Counted from the first letter of the stretch, positions 28,120 through 38,606 are shown. The stretch is 64,000 nt of DNA from an uncultured Comamonas sp. (GCA_947306475.1 CAMZGS010000009.1:88770-152769); one strand, 5' to 3'. Program-made: numbers and translations. The notes: generated by a model not told the origin, from the letters alone.

Positions 28120-28764
28120 TTAATCCTGGGCAATGGCGCGGGCAAAGCTGTCGATGATGTGGCGCAGCGGCGCCTGCTTGAGCTTGAGCGAGGCCTGGTT
28201 GACCACCAGACGCGAGCTGATGTCCATGATGCGCTCGACTTCGACCAGATCGTTGGCCTTGAGGGTGTTGCCGGTGGAAACCAGGTCCACGATGGCATCG
28301 GCCATGCCGGTCAGCGGCGCCAGTTCCATGCTGCCGTAGAGCTTGACCATATCGACGTGTACGCCCTTTTGCGCAAAGAACTCGCGTGCGATGGTGGTGT
28401 ACTTGGTGGCCACCTTCAGGCGTGCGCCTTGTTGCACGGCTGCTTCATAGTCAAAGCCGGCGCGCACGGCGACGCTGACGCGGCACTTGGCAATTTGCAG
28501 GTCCAGTGGCTGGTACAGGCCCTGGCCGCCGTGTTCGATGAGTGAGTCCAGCCCCGAGACGCCCAGGTCGGCGCCGCCATACTGCACGTACACCGGCACG
28601 TCCGAGGCGCGCACCAGCACCACGCGCACATCGGGCTGGTTGGTCGGGAAGATGAGCTTGCGCGACTTTTCCGGGTCTTCGGCCACGGTGATGCCGGCAG
28701 CGGCCAGCAGGGGCAGGGTTTCTTCGTAAATGCGGCCCTTGGACAGGGCGATGGTGATGCTCAT
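28120..28764 (-). CDS. hisG: ATP phosphoribosyltransferase, short form
   Basis: HisG, 214 residues, catalyses the first step of histidine synthesis, joining ATP and PRPP. The protein begins with [18 protein letters not shown] and has the loop [16 protein letters not shown]. It lacks the C-terminal regulatory domain, so it is the short form that needs the HisZ subunit, which is not in the window. It is between murA and hisD, a conserved betaproteobacterial order. Confidence 0.96.
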   Translation of the reverse strand: MSITIALSKGRIYEETLPLLAAAGITVAEDPEKSRKLIFPTNQPDVRVVLVRASDVPVYVQYGGADLGVSGLDSLIEHGGQGLYQPLDLQIAKCRVSVAVRAGFDYEAAVQQGARLKVATKYTTIAREFFAQKGVHVDMVKLYGSMELAPLTGMADAIVDLVSTGNTLKANDLVEVERIMDISSRLVVNQASLKLKQAPLRHIIDSFARAIAQD

Positions 28765-28782
28765 AGCGCAGCAATCTGTGAA

Positions 28783-30051
<1,269 letters not shown>

Positions 30052-30135
30052 GACCAACCGTTGGGTGAGTGGGGGAAGGGCGCCGGGCGCGCGGGCAGGC
30101 GTGCGCCAGCGGCGACGGGACGGGGACAGGCCCCC

Positions 30136-30378
30136 TCAGGCCTGCCGCTCGGCCCACTCGGCAGGAGTGAGCGTCTTCATCGACAGGGCGTGCAGCTCGT
30201 CGGTGGCCATTTTGGCCTGTACGGTGGCGTTGACCATGCGCTGGCGTTGCACGCGGTTCTTGCCCTCGAAGGCGGAGGAGACGATGACGGCAAACCAGTG
30301 GCGGCCGTCGCCTTCGACTTCAATGTGCTCGCATGCAAAACCTGTAGCTATCAGCGCTTTAATATCCTCAGCATTCAT
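30136..30378 (-). CDS. BolA family protein (IbaG-like)
   Basis: An 80-residue BolA/IbaG-type protein with the family pattern HIEVEGDGRHWFAVIVSSAFEGKNRVQRQRMV and the invariant C-terminal HALSMKTL histidine. Such proteins work with monothiol glutaredoxins in iron-sulfur handling or affect envelope genes. The position between an ABC exporter and murA is the conserved betaproteobacterial context. Its first codons contain a stretch resembling half of the intergenic palindrome family. Confidence 0.9.
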   Translation of the reverse strand: MNAEDIKALIATGFACEHIEVEGDGRHWFAVIVSSAFEGKNRVQRQRMVNATVQAKMATDELHALSMKTLTPAEWAERQA

Positions 30379-30415
30379 GGGGAAACCTTTTGAAATCCTT
30401 GTGTGACAGGCGCAA

Positions 30416-31174
30416 TCAGCTTCTGATTTTGTAGCCTGTGCGCAGCAGTTGCAGTGCCACGGCGCTGACCAGCACCCAGGCGCCGCCAGCCATGGCCAGA
30501 CTCAGCCAGGGCGAGACGTCGCTCTGCCCGAAAAAACCGTAACGAAAGCCGTCGATCATGTAGAAGAACGGGTTGAAGCGGCTGAAGCCCTGCCAGAACT
30601 CGGGCAGGGAGTGGATGGAGTAGAACACGCCCGAGAGGAACGTCAGCGGCATGATCAGGAAGTTCTGGAACGCGGCCATCTGGTCGAACTTGTCGGCCCA
30701 CAGCCCGGCAATCAGCCCCAGCGTGCCCATCATGGCGCTGCCCAGCAGCGCAAAGACCAGGATCCACAGCGGCTGGGCAAATTCCGGCGTGGCAAAGAAC
30801 AGGGTCGAGATGAACACCCCGGCGCCCACCAGCAGGCCACGCAGCACGGCCGCGCCCACGTAGGCACCAAACCAGGCCCAGTGCGACAGGGGCGTGAGCA
30901 GGATGAACACCAGCGAACCCATGATCTTGCTCTGCACCAGGCTGGAGGCGCTGTTGGCAAAGGCGTTTTGCAACATGCTCATCATCACCAGTCCGGGGAT
31001 GAGGAAGGTGGTGTAGCTCAGGCGGTCATAAACCAGCATGCGCCCTTCCAGCACATGGCTGAACACCAGCAGATACAGCACGGCGGTGAGCACCGGCGCG
31101 GCCACGGTCTGGAAGGCCACCTTCCAGAAGCGCTGCACTTCCTTGAGCAGCAGGGTTTGCCAGCCCAGGTTCAT
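30416..31174 (-). CDS. ABC-2 type export permease (YadH-like)
   Basis: A 252-residue membrane subunit of an ABC-2 exporter with six hydrophobic segments. Family blocks include LIPGLVMMSMLQNAFANSASSL and MPLTFLSGVFYSIHSLPEFWQ. The ATG overlaps the upstream ATPase stop by four bases, so the two are coupled. Substrate is unknown; the conserved link with mla and murA suggests an envelope component. Confidence 0.9.
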   Translation of the reverse strand: MNLGWQTLLLKEVQRFWKVAFQTVAAPVLTAVLYLLVFSHVLEGRMLVYDRLSYTTFLIPGLVMMSMLQNAFANSASSLVQSKIMGSLVFILLTPLSHWAWFGAYVGAAVLRGLLVGAGVFISTLFFATPEFAQPLWILVFALLGSAMMGTLGLIAGLWADKFDQMAAFQNFLIMPLTFLSGVFYSIHSLPEFWQGFSRFNPFFYMIDGFRYGFFGQSDVSPWLSLAMAGGAWVLVSAVALQLLRTGYKIRS

Positions 31175-32088
31175 TGGACGTTCTCCTTTTGCTGCTGCAT
31201 GACGTGGATGAAGACGTCCTCCAGATCGGCGCGGCGGATCTCCACTTCCTGCGGCCGCACGCCGCCCTGGCGCAGGGTGGCCAGCAGCAGCTCCACGTCG
31301 CTGGCATCCTGCGCCGGAATCTGCACGATGCGCCCGGTCACCCGGGCACGGCCATGGAGTTCGGCGGGCAGCGCATCGTCGGTCTTGAATTGCAGCACGG
31401 TGCTGGAGGCCGACTTGAGCAGCTCGTCCATGCGCGCCAGCGTGACGATCTGTCCGCGCTTGAGCATGGCCACGCGCGAGCACAGCGCCTCGGCTTCTTC
31501 CAGATAGTGGGTGGTCAGCAGCACGGTGTGGCCTTGCTTGTTGAGCCGGGAAATGAAATGCCATAGCGTCTGGCGCAGCTCCACATCCACGCCGGCAGTC
31601 GGCTCATCGAGCACGATGACCGGTGGCTTGTGCACCAGTGCCTGCGCCACCATCACGCGGCGCTTCATGCCGCCGGAGAGCTCGCGCATGTTGGCCTTGG
31701 CCTTGTCGGCCAGGCCCAGGCTTTCCAGGAGTTCATCGATCCAGGCATCGTTGTTGCGGATGCCAAAGTAGCCCGATTGCAGGCGCAGGGTTTCGCGCAC
31801 GTTGAAGAACGGGTCGAACACCAGCTCCTGCGGCACGATGCCCAGGCGCTGGCGTGCGGCGGCAAAGTCGCCTTGCACGTCATGCCCCAGCACGCTCACG
31901 CGTCCGCTGCTGGCGCGCGTCAGGCCGGCCAGGATGCTGATCAGGGTGGTTTTGCCGGCACCGTTGGGGCCCAGAAGGCCAAAGAATTCACCTTGTTCAA
32001 TCTCCAGGCTGACCTGCTGCAGCGCGTGGAAATCTCCCTTGGGGGTGGAGTAGGTCTTGGATACGGATTGGAAAGAAACAGCGCTCAT
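31171..32088 (-). CDS. ABC exporter ATP-binding protein (YadG-like)
   Basis: A 305-residue ATPase with Walker A GPNGAGKTT (residues 40-48), signature LSGGMKRR and Walker B VIVLDEPTAGVD. It pairs with the ABC-2 permease that follows. The C-terminal 70 residues form an accessory domain common in this exporter group. The start at 32088 (MSAVSFQSVSKTY) fits family length, though no strong ribosome site precedes it and an upstream in-frame codon at 32139 cannot be excluded. Confidence 0.92.
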   Translation of the reverse strand: MSAVSFQSVSKTYSTPKGDFHALQQVSLEIEQGEFFGLLGPNGAGKTTLISILAGLTRASSGRVSVLGHDVQGDFAAARQRLGIVPQELVFDPFFNVRETLRLQSGYFGIRNNDAWIDELLESLGLADKAKANMRELSGGMKRRVMVAQALVHKPPVIVLDEPTAGVDVELRQTLWHFISRLNKQGHTVLLTTHYLEEAEALCSRVAMLKRGQIVTLARMDELLKSASSTVLQFKTDDALPAELHGRARVTGRIVQIPAQDASDVELLLATLRQGGVRPQEVEIRRADLEDVFIHVMQQQKENVQ

Positions 32089-32151
32089 GGAGCCGGCGAT
32101 TCTAATTCTTGGCCCGCTTTCGTTTGTGCGCTGCACCAATGGCCGTTCGGC

Positions 32152-32502
32152 CTATGCGTTTCTGGCGGCAGGGGGGAAGTCTTCGGCTGCTTCCTCGGCT
32201 GCATCCGCATCCTGTCCCTCCAGCAGGGGCAGCACGCCATAGGCCAGGGCCAGGGCGCGCAACTGGGTGGGCCAGCCCTGCACGCGCAGGCTGGCGCCAG
32301 CCTGCATGGCCTGGCGGCGGCAGGCCAGCAGCAGGGCCAGGCCAGCCGAGTCAAAGCGCTCCACGGCGCTGGCATCCAGCACGCACACCGCACCCGCTGG
32401 GGTGGCAGCCACACCGTGGCGCAGCGTTTGCAGGGCAGCGCGCGCCACGCTGGCGTCCAGGCGTGGCGGCAGGGCAATGGTGTGGGGGGCTGCGGAGGAC
32501 AT
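32152..32502 (-). CDS. mlaB: STAS-domain protein, probable MlaB
   Basis: A 116-residue protein with a single STAS domain, including VCVLDASAVERFDSAGLALLLACRRQA, where the FDSAG segment is the functional loop. In the Mla phospholipid transporter MlaB binds and stabilises the ATPase MlaF. Position at the end of the mla operon, 14 bases after mlaC, supports this. The C-terminal tail is acidic. Confidence 0.85.
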   Translation of the reverse strand: MSSAAPHTIALPPRLDASVARAALQTLRHGVAATPAGAVCVLDASAVERFDSAGLALLLACRRQAMQAGASLRVQGWPTQLRALALAYGVLPLLEGQDADAAEEAAEDFPPAARNA

Positions 32503-32516
32503 GCTTGCTTGATCGA

Positions 32517-33167
32517 TTACTGCGCAGGCTTCTGCCCGGACACATCCAGCTCGATGCTGCGGCTGGACAGGGCCGCCAGCAGGGCGTCGATGCCGCCCTT
32601 GTTCAGCTCCTGGGCAAACTGGGTACGGTAGGTTTCCACCAGCCACACACCCAGAACGTTGAAGTTATAGACCTTCCAGCCTTCGCCGGGCTTTTTCTCC
32701 AGGCGGAAGTCCAGCTGCACCGGCTCGCCCTGACCGTGCACTTCGGTGCGCACCAGCACGTCGGTGTCCCCCGCGGCAGCGCGCAGGGGCTTGACCACCA
32801 CTTTCTGGTTGTTGACCTGGGACAGTGCACCGGCGTAGGTGCGGATCAGCATGCTCTTGAAGGCTTGTTGCAACTGTTCGCGCTGCGCCTCGGTGGCGTT
32901 GCGCCATTGCGGGCCCACGGCGGCAGAAGTCATCTTGCGGAAGTTCACGTAGGGCATCACTTCGCGATCGACCACGACCGAGATGCGCTCAATGTTGCCG
33001 CTCTTGAGCTCGGGGTCCTTCCTGATCGTTTCCAGCAGGTCGGTGGACAAACGCTTGATGAGTGCATCGGGGGCCTCATCGGCGCCCTGGGCCCAGGAGG
33101 TGGGCAGGGCGGTGCACAGTGTCAATGTGGCCACCAGGGTGGCCAGGGTGCGTCGTTGGATGGTCAT
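32517..33167 (-). CDS. mlaC: Periplasmic phospholipid-binding protein MlaC
   Basis: MlaC, 216 residues, shuttles phospholipids between the outer-membrane MlaA complex and the inner-membrane MlaFEDB complex. An N-terminal signal peptide ends near residue 26 (TSWAQG). The mature part has the family pattern VMPYVNFRKMTSAAVGPQWRNAT and YNFNVLGVWLVETYRTQF. It follows mlaA after 26 bases. Confidence 0.95.
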   Translation of the reverse strand: MTIQRRTLATLVATLTLCTALPTSWAQGADEAPDALIKRLSTDLLETIRKDPELKSGNIERISVVVDREVMPYVNFRKMTSAAVGPQWRNATEAQREQLQQAFKSMLIRTYAGALSQVNNQKVVVKPLRAAAGDTDVLVRTEVHGQGEPVQLDFRLEKKPGEGWKVYNFNVLGVWLVETYRTQFAQELNKGGIDALLAALSSRSIELDVSGQKPAQ

Positions 33168-33193
33168 GTGCTTGTGTGCTGCTTGCGCAGGGG

Positions 33194-33985
33194 TTAATCG
33201 TCGAAATCTTCAATGCGGCCGGCATCGTCGCCTTGCTCGTAGAGCCCGGGGTCACGCTGGCGCAGGTAGAAGTCGCGCACCAGGCTGTAGCGGTCCAGTG
33301 CCACGGCGTCCAGCGTGTCGGTGGTGTTGAGCAGGCGGGCGCGTTTGTCCGTCCAGCGCAGTGCCGTCAGGGAGTTGCGGTGCGAGACGGGGTGCATGTC
33401 GTTCAGCACATAGCCTTGCCAGTCCACCGGCAGGGCGACCGTGTCGCGCAGGGTGGAGGGGCCGATGAGTGGCAGCACCAGGTACGGTCCGGGCTTGATG
33501 CCCCAGTGCGCCAGGGTCAGGCCAAAGTCCTGCCTCTCGCGTGGGATCTGCGCGTACGTGGCAATGTCGATCAGGCCACCCAGGCCCAGGGTGGTGTTGG
33601 TGGTAAAGCGCACCAGGTGGTTGTAGGCTTTCTCGCCCTTGCCCTGCAAGGCAAAGTTCACCATCGACCACAGGTCGCCGATGTTGTCGAAGAAGTTGCC
33701 CACGCCCGTGCGCACCGGCTGGGGGGTGATGGTCTGGTAGGCCGTGGCCACGGGTTTGAAGACGGCCTCATCGACCCGGTCGTTGAAGGTCGTCATGGAG
33801 CGGTTGTAGCGTTCCCAGGGGTCCTGCGGGTGTGCTGCCTGGTTCTGTTGCGGTGCGCTGGCGCAACCGGCAAGGCCCAGGCTGGCAACCACCAGCAGCG
33901 GCGCCAGCGCACGGCGCGCGGCAGCCAGAACGCGGGGACGGTGGGCGTGGTCGGGATGCTTGGTCATGGTGTGCTTGTCCTTCAT
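33194..33985 (-). CDS. mlaA: Outer-membrane lipoprotein MlaA (VacJ)
   Basis: MlaA, 263 residues, removes phospholipids from the outer leaflet of the outer membrane. A lipobox LAGC places the lipidated cysteine at residue 41. The family blocks DPWERYNRSMTTFNDRVDEAV and the GPYLVLPLIGPSTLRD stretch are present. ATG 33985 overlaps the mlaD stop (ATGA) and follows AGGAGG; an internal ATG at 33967 is an alternative. Having mlaA inside the mlaFEDCB operon is usual in Betaproteobacteria but not in enterics. Confidence 0.95.
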   Translation of the reverse strand: MKDKHTMTKHPDHAHRPRVLAAARRALAPLLVVASLGLAGCASAPQQNQAAHPQDPWERYNRSMTTFNDRVDEAVFKPVATAYQTITPQPVRTGVGNFFDNIGDLWSMVNFALQGKGEKAYNHLVRFTTNTTLGLGGLIDIATYAQIPRERQDFGLTLAHWGIKPGPYLVLPLIGPSTLRDTVALPVDWQGYVLNDMHPVSHRNSLTALRWTDKRARLLNTTDTLDAVALDRYSLVRDFYLRQRDPGLYEQGDDAGRIEDFDD

Positions 33986-34446
33986 TTGCCACCCTCCTGC
34001 GCCTTGCTGTAGAGGAACTGGCCAATCAGATTTTCCAGCACCACGGCCGACTGCGTGGCGACGATGCGGTCGCCCTGGGCCAGGTTGGCCTCGTCGGCGC
34101 CGGCTTCAATGCCGATGTACTGGTCACCCAGCAGGCCGCTGGTCAGGATCTTGAGGGAGCTGTCCTTGGGGAAGGCATAGCGCTTTTCCAGCGAGATGTG
34201 CACCGTGGCCTGGAAGGTCTGGTCGTCGAAGGTGATGCTGTCCACGCGACCGACAACCACGCCAGCACTTTTGACGGCAGCCTTGGGCTTGAGACCGCCG
34301 ATGTTGTCAAAGCGAGCCGTCACCTGGTAGGTGGGCTCAAAGCTCAGACTGAGCAGGTTCGCCGACTTCAGCGCCAGAAAGGCCAGCGCCAGGCCGCCGA
34401 TCAGCACGAACAGCCCCACCCAGACATCGTTTTTGGAAGATTGCAT
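33982..34446 (-). CDS. mlaD: MCE-domain protein MlaD
   Basis: MlaD, 154 residues, is a single-pass inner-membrane protein whose MCE domains form a hexameric ring for lipid passage. A membrane helix is at about residues 9-29, followed by the MCE domain (YQVTARFDNIGGLKPKAAVKSAGVVVGRV). It lies between mlaE and mlaA and overlaps mlaA by four bases. Confidence 0.95.
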   Translation of the reverse strand: MQSSKNDVWVGLFVLIGGLALAFLALKSANLLSLSFEPTYQVTARFDNIGGLKPKAAVKSAGVVVGRVDSITFDDQTFQATVHISLEKRYAFPKDSSLKILTSGLLGDQYIGIEAGADEANLAQGDRIVATQSAVVLENLIGQFLYSKAQEGGK

Positions 34447-34467
34447 TGTGTTTTCTCCTGCCCGCGC

Positions 34468-35247
34468 TTACAGACTGAACATCGACGCGGTGAGCAAAAA
34501 GTCCAGACCCAGCACGGTCAGCGAGGCCACCACCACGGTGCGGGTGGTGGCGCGCGAGACGCCTTCGGGCGTGGGCTTGGCGCTGTAGCCCTGGTACAGA
34601 GCAATGAAGGTCACGGCCAGGCCAAAGACCACGCTCTTGATCACGCCGTTGGCCAGATCGTTCCACCAATCGACGCCATCCTGCATCTGGCCCCAGAAGG
34701 CACCGCCATCGACACCGATCATGACCACCCCCACCACCCAGCCGCCCAGCACGCCCACGGCACTGAACACGGCGGCCAGCAGGGGCATGGTCAGCACACC
34801 GGCCCAGAAGCGTGGCGCCAGAATGCGGCGCACGGGGCTGATGGCCATCATCTCCATGGCCGAGAGCTGTTCGCCCGCCTTCATCAGGCCGATCTCTGCC
34901 GTCAGGGCTGTGCCGGCGCGTCCGGCAAACAACAGGGCGGTGACCACGGGCCCCAGTTCGCGCAGCAGCGACAGCGCCACCAGCAGGCCCAGCGCCTCGG
35001 CCGAGCCGTAGCGTTGCAGGGTGTAGTAGCCCTGCAGGCCCAGCACAAAGCCGACGAACAGACCCGAGACGCCAATGATGGCCAGCGAGTAATTGCCCAG
35101 AAAGTGGATCTGGTCGCCCATCAGCCGAAAGCGGCGCAGGCAGGCAGGCAGCAGCACCAGCAATTGCAGCAGCAGGCGCGTGGCACGCCCCAGGGCGGCC
35201 AGTTGGGCGCGGGTGGAGCGCCCCAGGGAAGCCAAGGCGGTCTTCAT
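34468..35247 (-). CDS. mlaE: Lipid transport permease MlaE
   Basis: MlaE, 259 residues, is the membrane permease of the Mla transporter. It shows the MlaE pattern GLQGYYTLQRYGSAEALGLLVALSLLRELGPVVTALLFAGRAGTALTAEIG with at least five hydrophobic segments. The ATG overlaps the mlaF stop by four bases (ATGA), indicating coupling. Confidence 0.96.
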   Translation of the reverse strand: MKTALASLGRSTRAQLAALGRATRLLLQLLVLLPACLRRFRLMGDQIHFLGNYSLAIIGVSGLFVGFVLGLQGYYTLQRYGSAEALGLLVALSLLRELGPVVTALLFAGRAGTALTAEIGLMKAGEQLSAMEMMAISPVRRILAPRFWAGVLTMPLLAAVFSAVGVLGGWVVGVVMIGVDGGAFWGQMQDGVDWWNDLANGVIKSVVFGLAVTFIALYQGYSAKPTPEGVSRATTRTVVVASLTVLGLDFLLTASMFSL

Positions 35248-36077
35248 GCGCGACCTCCAAAGTCTTGTTCCAGGCTGGGCGCCGGGTAATGAAAGGGCAC
35301 CGGCCCTTGCGGGCGCGCGTGCACGAACTGCTGCACCAGCGGATCGGGGTTGGCCATCACTTCCTCAGGCGTGCCGTGCGCGGCCACGCCGCCTGCGCCC
35401 AGGATGATGACCTGATCGGCCACGTGGAAGGTTTCCTCCAGGTCGTGCGAGACCACGATGCTGGTCAGGCCCAGGGCATCGTTCAGGGTGCGGATCAGGC
35501 GGGCAGCGGTACCCAGGGAAATGGGGTCCAGCCCGGCAAAGGGTTCGTCGTACATGATGAGTTCCGGATCCAGCGCAATGGCGCGCGCCAGAGCCACGCG
35601 CCGCGCCATGCCGCCAGAGATTTCGCTGGGCATCAGATCGCGCGCGCCGCGCAGGCCGACGGCGTGCAGCTTCATGAGCACGATGTCGCGCACCAGCGCT
35701 TCGGGCAGGTCGGTGTGCTCGCGCAGTGGGAAGGCCACGTTGTCAAAGACGCTCATGTCGGTGAACAGGGCACCGAACTGAAACAGCATGCCCATGCGCC
35801 GGCGCATGGCGTACAGCGCGGCATGCTCCATCTGGCCCACGTCCTGGCCATCGAACAGCACCTGCCCCTGCTGGGCGCGCACCTGGCCGCCAATCAGGCG
35901 CAGCACGGTGGTCTTGCCACCGCCGGAGGCACCCATCAGCGCCGTGACCTTGCCGCGCGGCACCGTCAGCGACAGGTCGCGCAGCACCACCCGCTCACCG
36001 TAGCCGAAGGTGACGTTGCGAAGCTGTACCAGCGGCGCCGGTGCCGACGTGGGGGAGGGGGACTCGGGGGCAGACAT
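35244..36077 (-). CDS. mlaF: Lipid transport ATP-binding protein MlaF
   Basis: MlaF, about 277 residues, powers Mla phospholipid transport. Walker A GASGGGKTT is at residues 49-57, with the signature SGGMARR and Walker B ELIMYDEPFAGLDP, a form typical of MCE-linked ATPases. The ATG at 36077 is preferred by family length; a GTG six codons earlier is possible and neither has a strong ribosome site. It is the first gene of mlaFEDACB. Confidence 0.95.
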   Translation of the reverse strand: MSAPESPSPTSAPAPLVQLRNVTFGYGERVVLRDLSLTVPRGKVTALMGASGGGKTTVLRLIGGQVRAQQGQVLFDGQDVGQMEHAALYAMRRRMGMLFQFGALFTDMSVFDNVAFPLREHTDLPEALVRDIVLMKLHAVGLRGARDLMPSEISGGMARRVALARAIALDPELIMYDEPFAGLDPISLGTAARLIRTLNDALGLTSIVVSHDLEETFHVADQVIILGAGGVAAHGTPEEVMANPDPLVQQFVHARPQGPVPFHYPAPSLEQDFGGRA

Positions 36078-36099
36078 AGGGACGATGGTAGCCACGCTT

Positions 36100-36888
36100 T
36101 CACAGCATATTTTGTAAAAAAGCGCGTGTGCGCTGCTGCTGTGGCGCGGCGAAGAACTGTGCGGCGGGGGCCTGTTCGACGATTTCGCCCTTGTCCATGA
36201 ACACCACGCGGTTGGCCACTTCGCGGGCGAAGCCCATTTCGTGCGTCACCACCAGCATGGTCATGTGCTCCTGCGCCAGGGCGCGCATGGTGCGCAGCAC
36301 CTCGCCGGTAAGCTCCGGGTCCAGCGCCGAGGTCGGTTCATCAAACAGCAGGATGTCCGGCCCCATGGCCAGGGCACGGGCGATGGCCACGCGCTGCTTT
36401 TGTCCACCAGACAGCCGGTTGGGATAGGCGTCGCGCTTGTCCAGCAGGCCGACCTTTTGCAGCAGCGCCTCGGCCACCGGCACGATGGCCGCACGTGGCA
36501 TTTTCTTGACCAGCATCGGCGCTTCGATGATGTTTTCCAGCACCGTCAGGTGGGGAAAGAGGTTGAACGACTGAAACACCATGCCCATCTTGCGCCCGAT
36601 GCTACGAATTTTTGCATCGCTGACATACTGGGCGCGGCCCTGGGCATCGGTATCGACCAGCACCTCACCCTCGATGGTGATGCGCCCGCTGTCGATGGTT
36701 TCCAGGTGATTCAGGCAGCGCAGAAAGGTGCTTTTGCCCGAGCCCGAGGGGCCGATGATGGCCACCACGTCACCACGCAGCAGCTCCAGGCTGATGCCGC
36801 GCAGCACGGGCGTGGTGCCAAAGCTCTTGCGGATGTTCTGGGCACTGATCATTGCTTGCGGCATGGGCTCAGGCGTCAAATCGGGCAT
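36100..36888 (-). CDS. Polar amino acid ABC transporter, ATP-binding protein
   Basis: A 262-residue ATPase of the GlnQ/HisP type. Walker A GPSGSGKST is at residues 46-54, the Q-loop is FQSFNLFPHLTV, the signature LSGGQKQR and Walker B ILLFDEPTSALDPEL. It drives uptake of a polar amino acid with the permease and binding protein upstream. The start at 36888 lies 20 bases inside the permease gene, with GGAG seven bases before it; ATGs at 36864 and 36852 are alternatives. Confidence 0.93.
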   Translation of the reverse strand: MPDLTPEPMPQAMISAQNIRKSFGTTPVLRGISLELLRGDVVAIIGPSGSGKSTFLRCLNHLETIDSGRITIEGEVLVDTDAQGRAQYVSDAKIRSIGRKMGMVFQSFNLFPHLTVLENIIEAPMLVKKMPRAAIVPVAEALLQKVGLLDKRDAYPNRLSGGQKQRVAIARALAMGPDILLFDEPTSALDPELTGEVLRTMRALAQEHMTMLVVTHEMGFAREVANRVVFMDKGEIVEQAPAAQFFAAPQQQRTRAFLQNML

Positions 36889-37522
36889 GGCGGCGCTCCA
36901 GGTATTGGAAGATCCAGGTCAGTATCAGTGTCATGCCCAGGTAGAAACAGGCGGCCACGATGAAGGGCGTGAACGTGAAGTCGCGCTGCACCACACCACG
37001 CGCCACGCGCAGCAGATCGTTCAGGGCCAGCACGTAGATCAGGCTGGTGTCCTTCACCAGGGTGATGGTTTCGTTGCTGATGGGCGGCAGGATGCGCGCC
37101 CACATCTGCGGCAGGATGATGCGGCGCATGGTCTGGCCGTAGGTCAGGCCCAGCACCTTGGCGCCTTCATACTGCCCGCGGTCAATGGACTGGATGCCGG
37201 CGCGAAAGATCTCTGCGAAATAGGCCGCGTAGTTGAGTGCAAAGGCCACCACCGCTGCCGGAAAGTCCGGCAGGCGCACACCGATCACCGGCACAAACGG
37301 CAGGGCAAAGTAGATGAACAGCATCTGCAGCATCAGCGGCGTGCCACGCATCAGCCAGATGTAGCCGCCCACCACCGCTGACAGTGGCGCAAAGCGCGAC
37401 AGGCGCGCCAGCGCCAGCACCAGGCCCAGGGGAATGGACAGCAGCATGGTGATGGCAAACAGCTTGAGCGTGACCAGCGCCCCGGCAGACAGGGGGCCAA
37501 GCAGTGAGATTACATATTCCAT
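36869..37522 (-). CDS. Polar amino acid ABC transporter, permease
   Basis: A 217-residue inner-membrane permease of the HisM/GlnP type with about five hydrophobic segments and the EAA-like loop EIFRAGIQSIDRGQYEGAKVLGLT. Only one permease gene is present, so the channel should be a homodimer. ATG 37522 follows AAGG at a short distance. The gene lies downstream of the binding protein with a terminator-like hairpin between. Confidence 0.93.
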   Translation of the reverse strand: MEYVISLLGPLSAGALVTLKLFAITMLLSIPLGLVLALARLSRFAPLSAVVGGYIWLMRGTPLMLQMLFIYFALPFVPVIGVRLPDFPAAVVAFALNYAAYFAEIFRAGIQSIDRGQYEGAKVLGLTYGQTMRRIILPQMWARILPPISNETITLVKDTSLIYVLALNDLLRVARGVVQRDFTFTPFIVAACFYLGMTLILTWIFQYLERRHARFDA

Positions 37523-37601
37523 GAACAGGCCTTGGTGCGGCCCCCGGCCCAGGGATTGCCGCGATGGCGGCAAGGTGCGACCAGTGGGGTGAAGAAAACG
37601 C

Positions 37602-37634
37602 AAAAAACCGGCAAGGCCTGATCGGTCTTGCCGG
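37602..37634 (-). terminator. Hairpin between binding-protein and permease genes
   Basis: Perfect eight-base arms CCGGCAAG (37608-37615) and CTTGCCGG (37627-37634) end on the minus strand in six T. As it lies inside the transport operon it probably gives partial termination, so that the binding protein is made in excess over the membrane parts. Confidence 0.8.
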
Positions 37635-37686
37635 CTGCTGGGGGCGCAGAACAGGCGCGGATTCTACCTGCTCCCGAATTTTTGGC

Positions 37687-38499
37687 TTACTTGATGATGT
37701 CTTTGCCGAACCACTGCTCGGCAATCCTGGCAGCGCTGCCGTCCTGCTTCATGCTGTTGATGGCTTCCTGCAGCTTGGCCAGCAGTTCGGTGTCGTCCAG
37801 ACGCAGGCCAACGCCGTATTCTTCGGTGCCAAAGTGATCTTCCAGCACGGTGTACAGCTCAGGCTTCTTGGCCACGTAGTAACGGCCCACCACCTCATCG
37901 ACCACCACAGCATCCAGGCGGCCGGTGCTCAGGTCCATCAGCGCGGCCACGTTGTCGCCAAAGGTCTTGAGCTCCTTGAAGGAGTTGAAGACGGCTTCTT
38001 CCTTCTTGATGGCGTCCACTGCGCTGGAGCCTTCCTGGGCACCCACGACCTTGCCTGCCAGGTCGGCCTTGGTGGCAATGCTGGAGCCAGCAGCCACGAC
38101 CACGATCTGGTGGTTTTCCATGTACGGATCGGTGAAGGCGATGCTCTTCTTGCGCTCTTCGGTAATGGTCAGGCCATTCCACAGAGCATCGACGCGCTTG
38201 CCCGCCAGTTCGGCTTCCTTGGCGCTCCAGTCGATGGGCTTGAACTCCACCTCCACGCCCATGCGCTGGGCGGCAGCGCGCGCCATGTCGATGTCAAAGC
38301 CGACCAGCTCGTTTTGCTCATTGCGAAAGCCCATGGGCGGGAAGTTGTCGTCCAGGCCCACGACGATCTTGGTGACGGCAGCCGGTGCCGCAGTGGCAGC
38401 CTCGGGGGCGGCCGCGGTCGGGGCCGGGGGCTCGTTCTTGCCGCAGGCGGCCAGCAAAGCGGTCAGGGCCAGGGAGGCCAGCAGGGTGCGCTTGTTCAT
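37687..38499 (-). CDS. Polar amino acid ABC transporter, substrate-binding lipoprotein
   Basis: A 270-residue solute-binding protein of family 3. The N-terminal signal ends in LAAC, a lipobox, although the host is Gram-negative; lipid-anchored binding proteins do occur. An alanine/proline-rich linker (residues 21-43) precedes the domain that begins IVVGLDDNFPPMGFRNEQNELVGFDIDMA. LWNGLTITEERKKSIAFTDPYMEN is the usual hinge region. The ligand cannot be fixed from sequence. ATG 38499 follows GGAG. Confidence 0.93.
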   Translation of the reverse strand: MNKRTLLASLALTALLAACGKNEPPAPTAAAPEAATAAPAAVTKIVVGLDDNFPPMGFRNEQNELVGFDIDMARAAAQRMGVEVEFKPIDWSAKEAELAGKRVDALWNGLTITEERKKSIAFTDPYMENHQIVVVAAGSSIATKADLAGKVVGAQEGSSAVDAIKKEEAVFNSFKELKTFGDNVAALMDLSTGRLDAVVVDEVVGRYYVAKKPELYTVLEDHFGTEEYGVGLRLDDTELLAKLQEAINSMKQDGSAARIAEQWFGKDIIK

Positions 38500-38606
38500 G
38501 AGAGATAACTCCAATTTGGATGTGAAACCTGCGATTGTGCCGGCAAATCTGTCTGTGCTTGCTCCCCCGTCAGGGGCGGCACAATACGCCACCCCCGACG
38601 AAAGCC

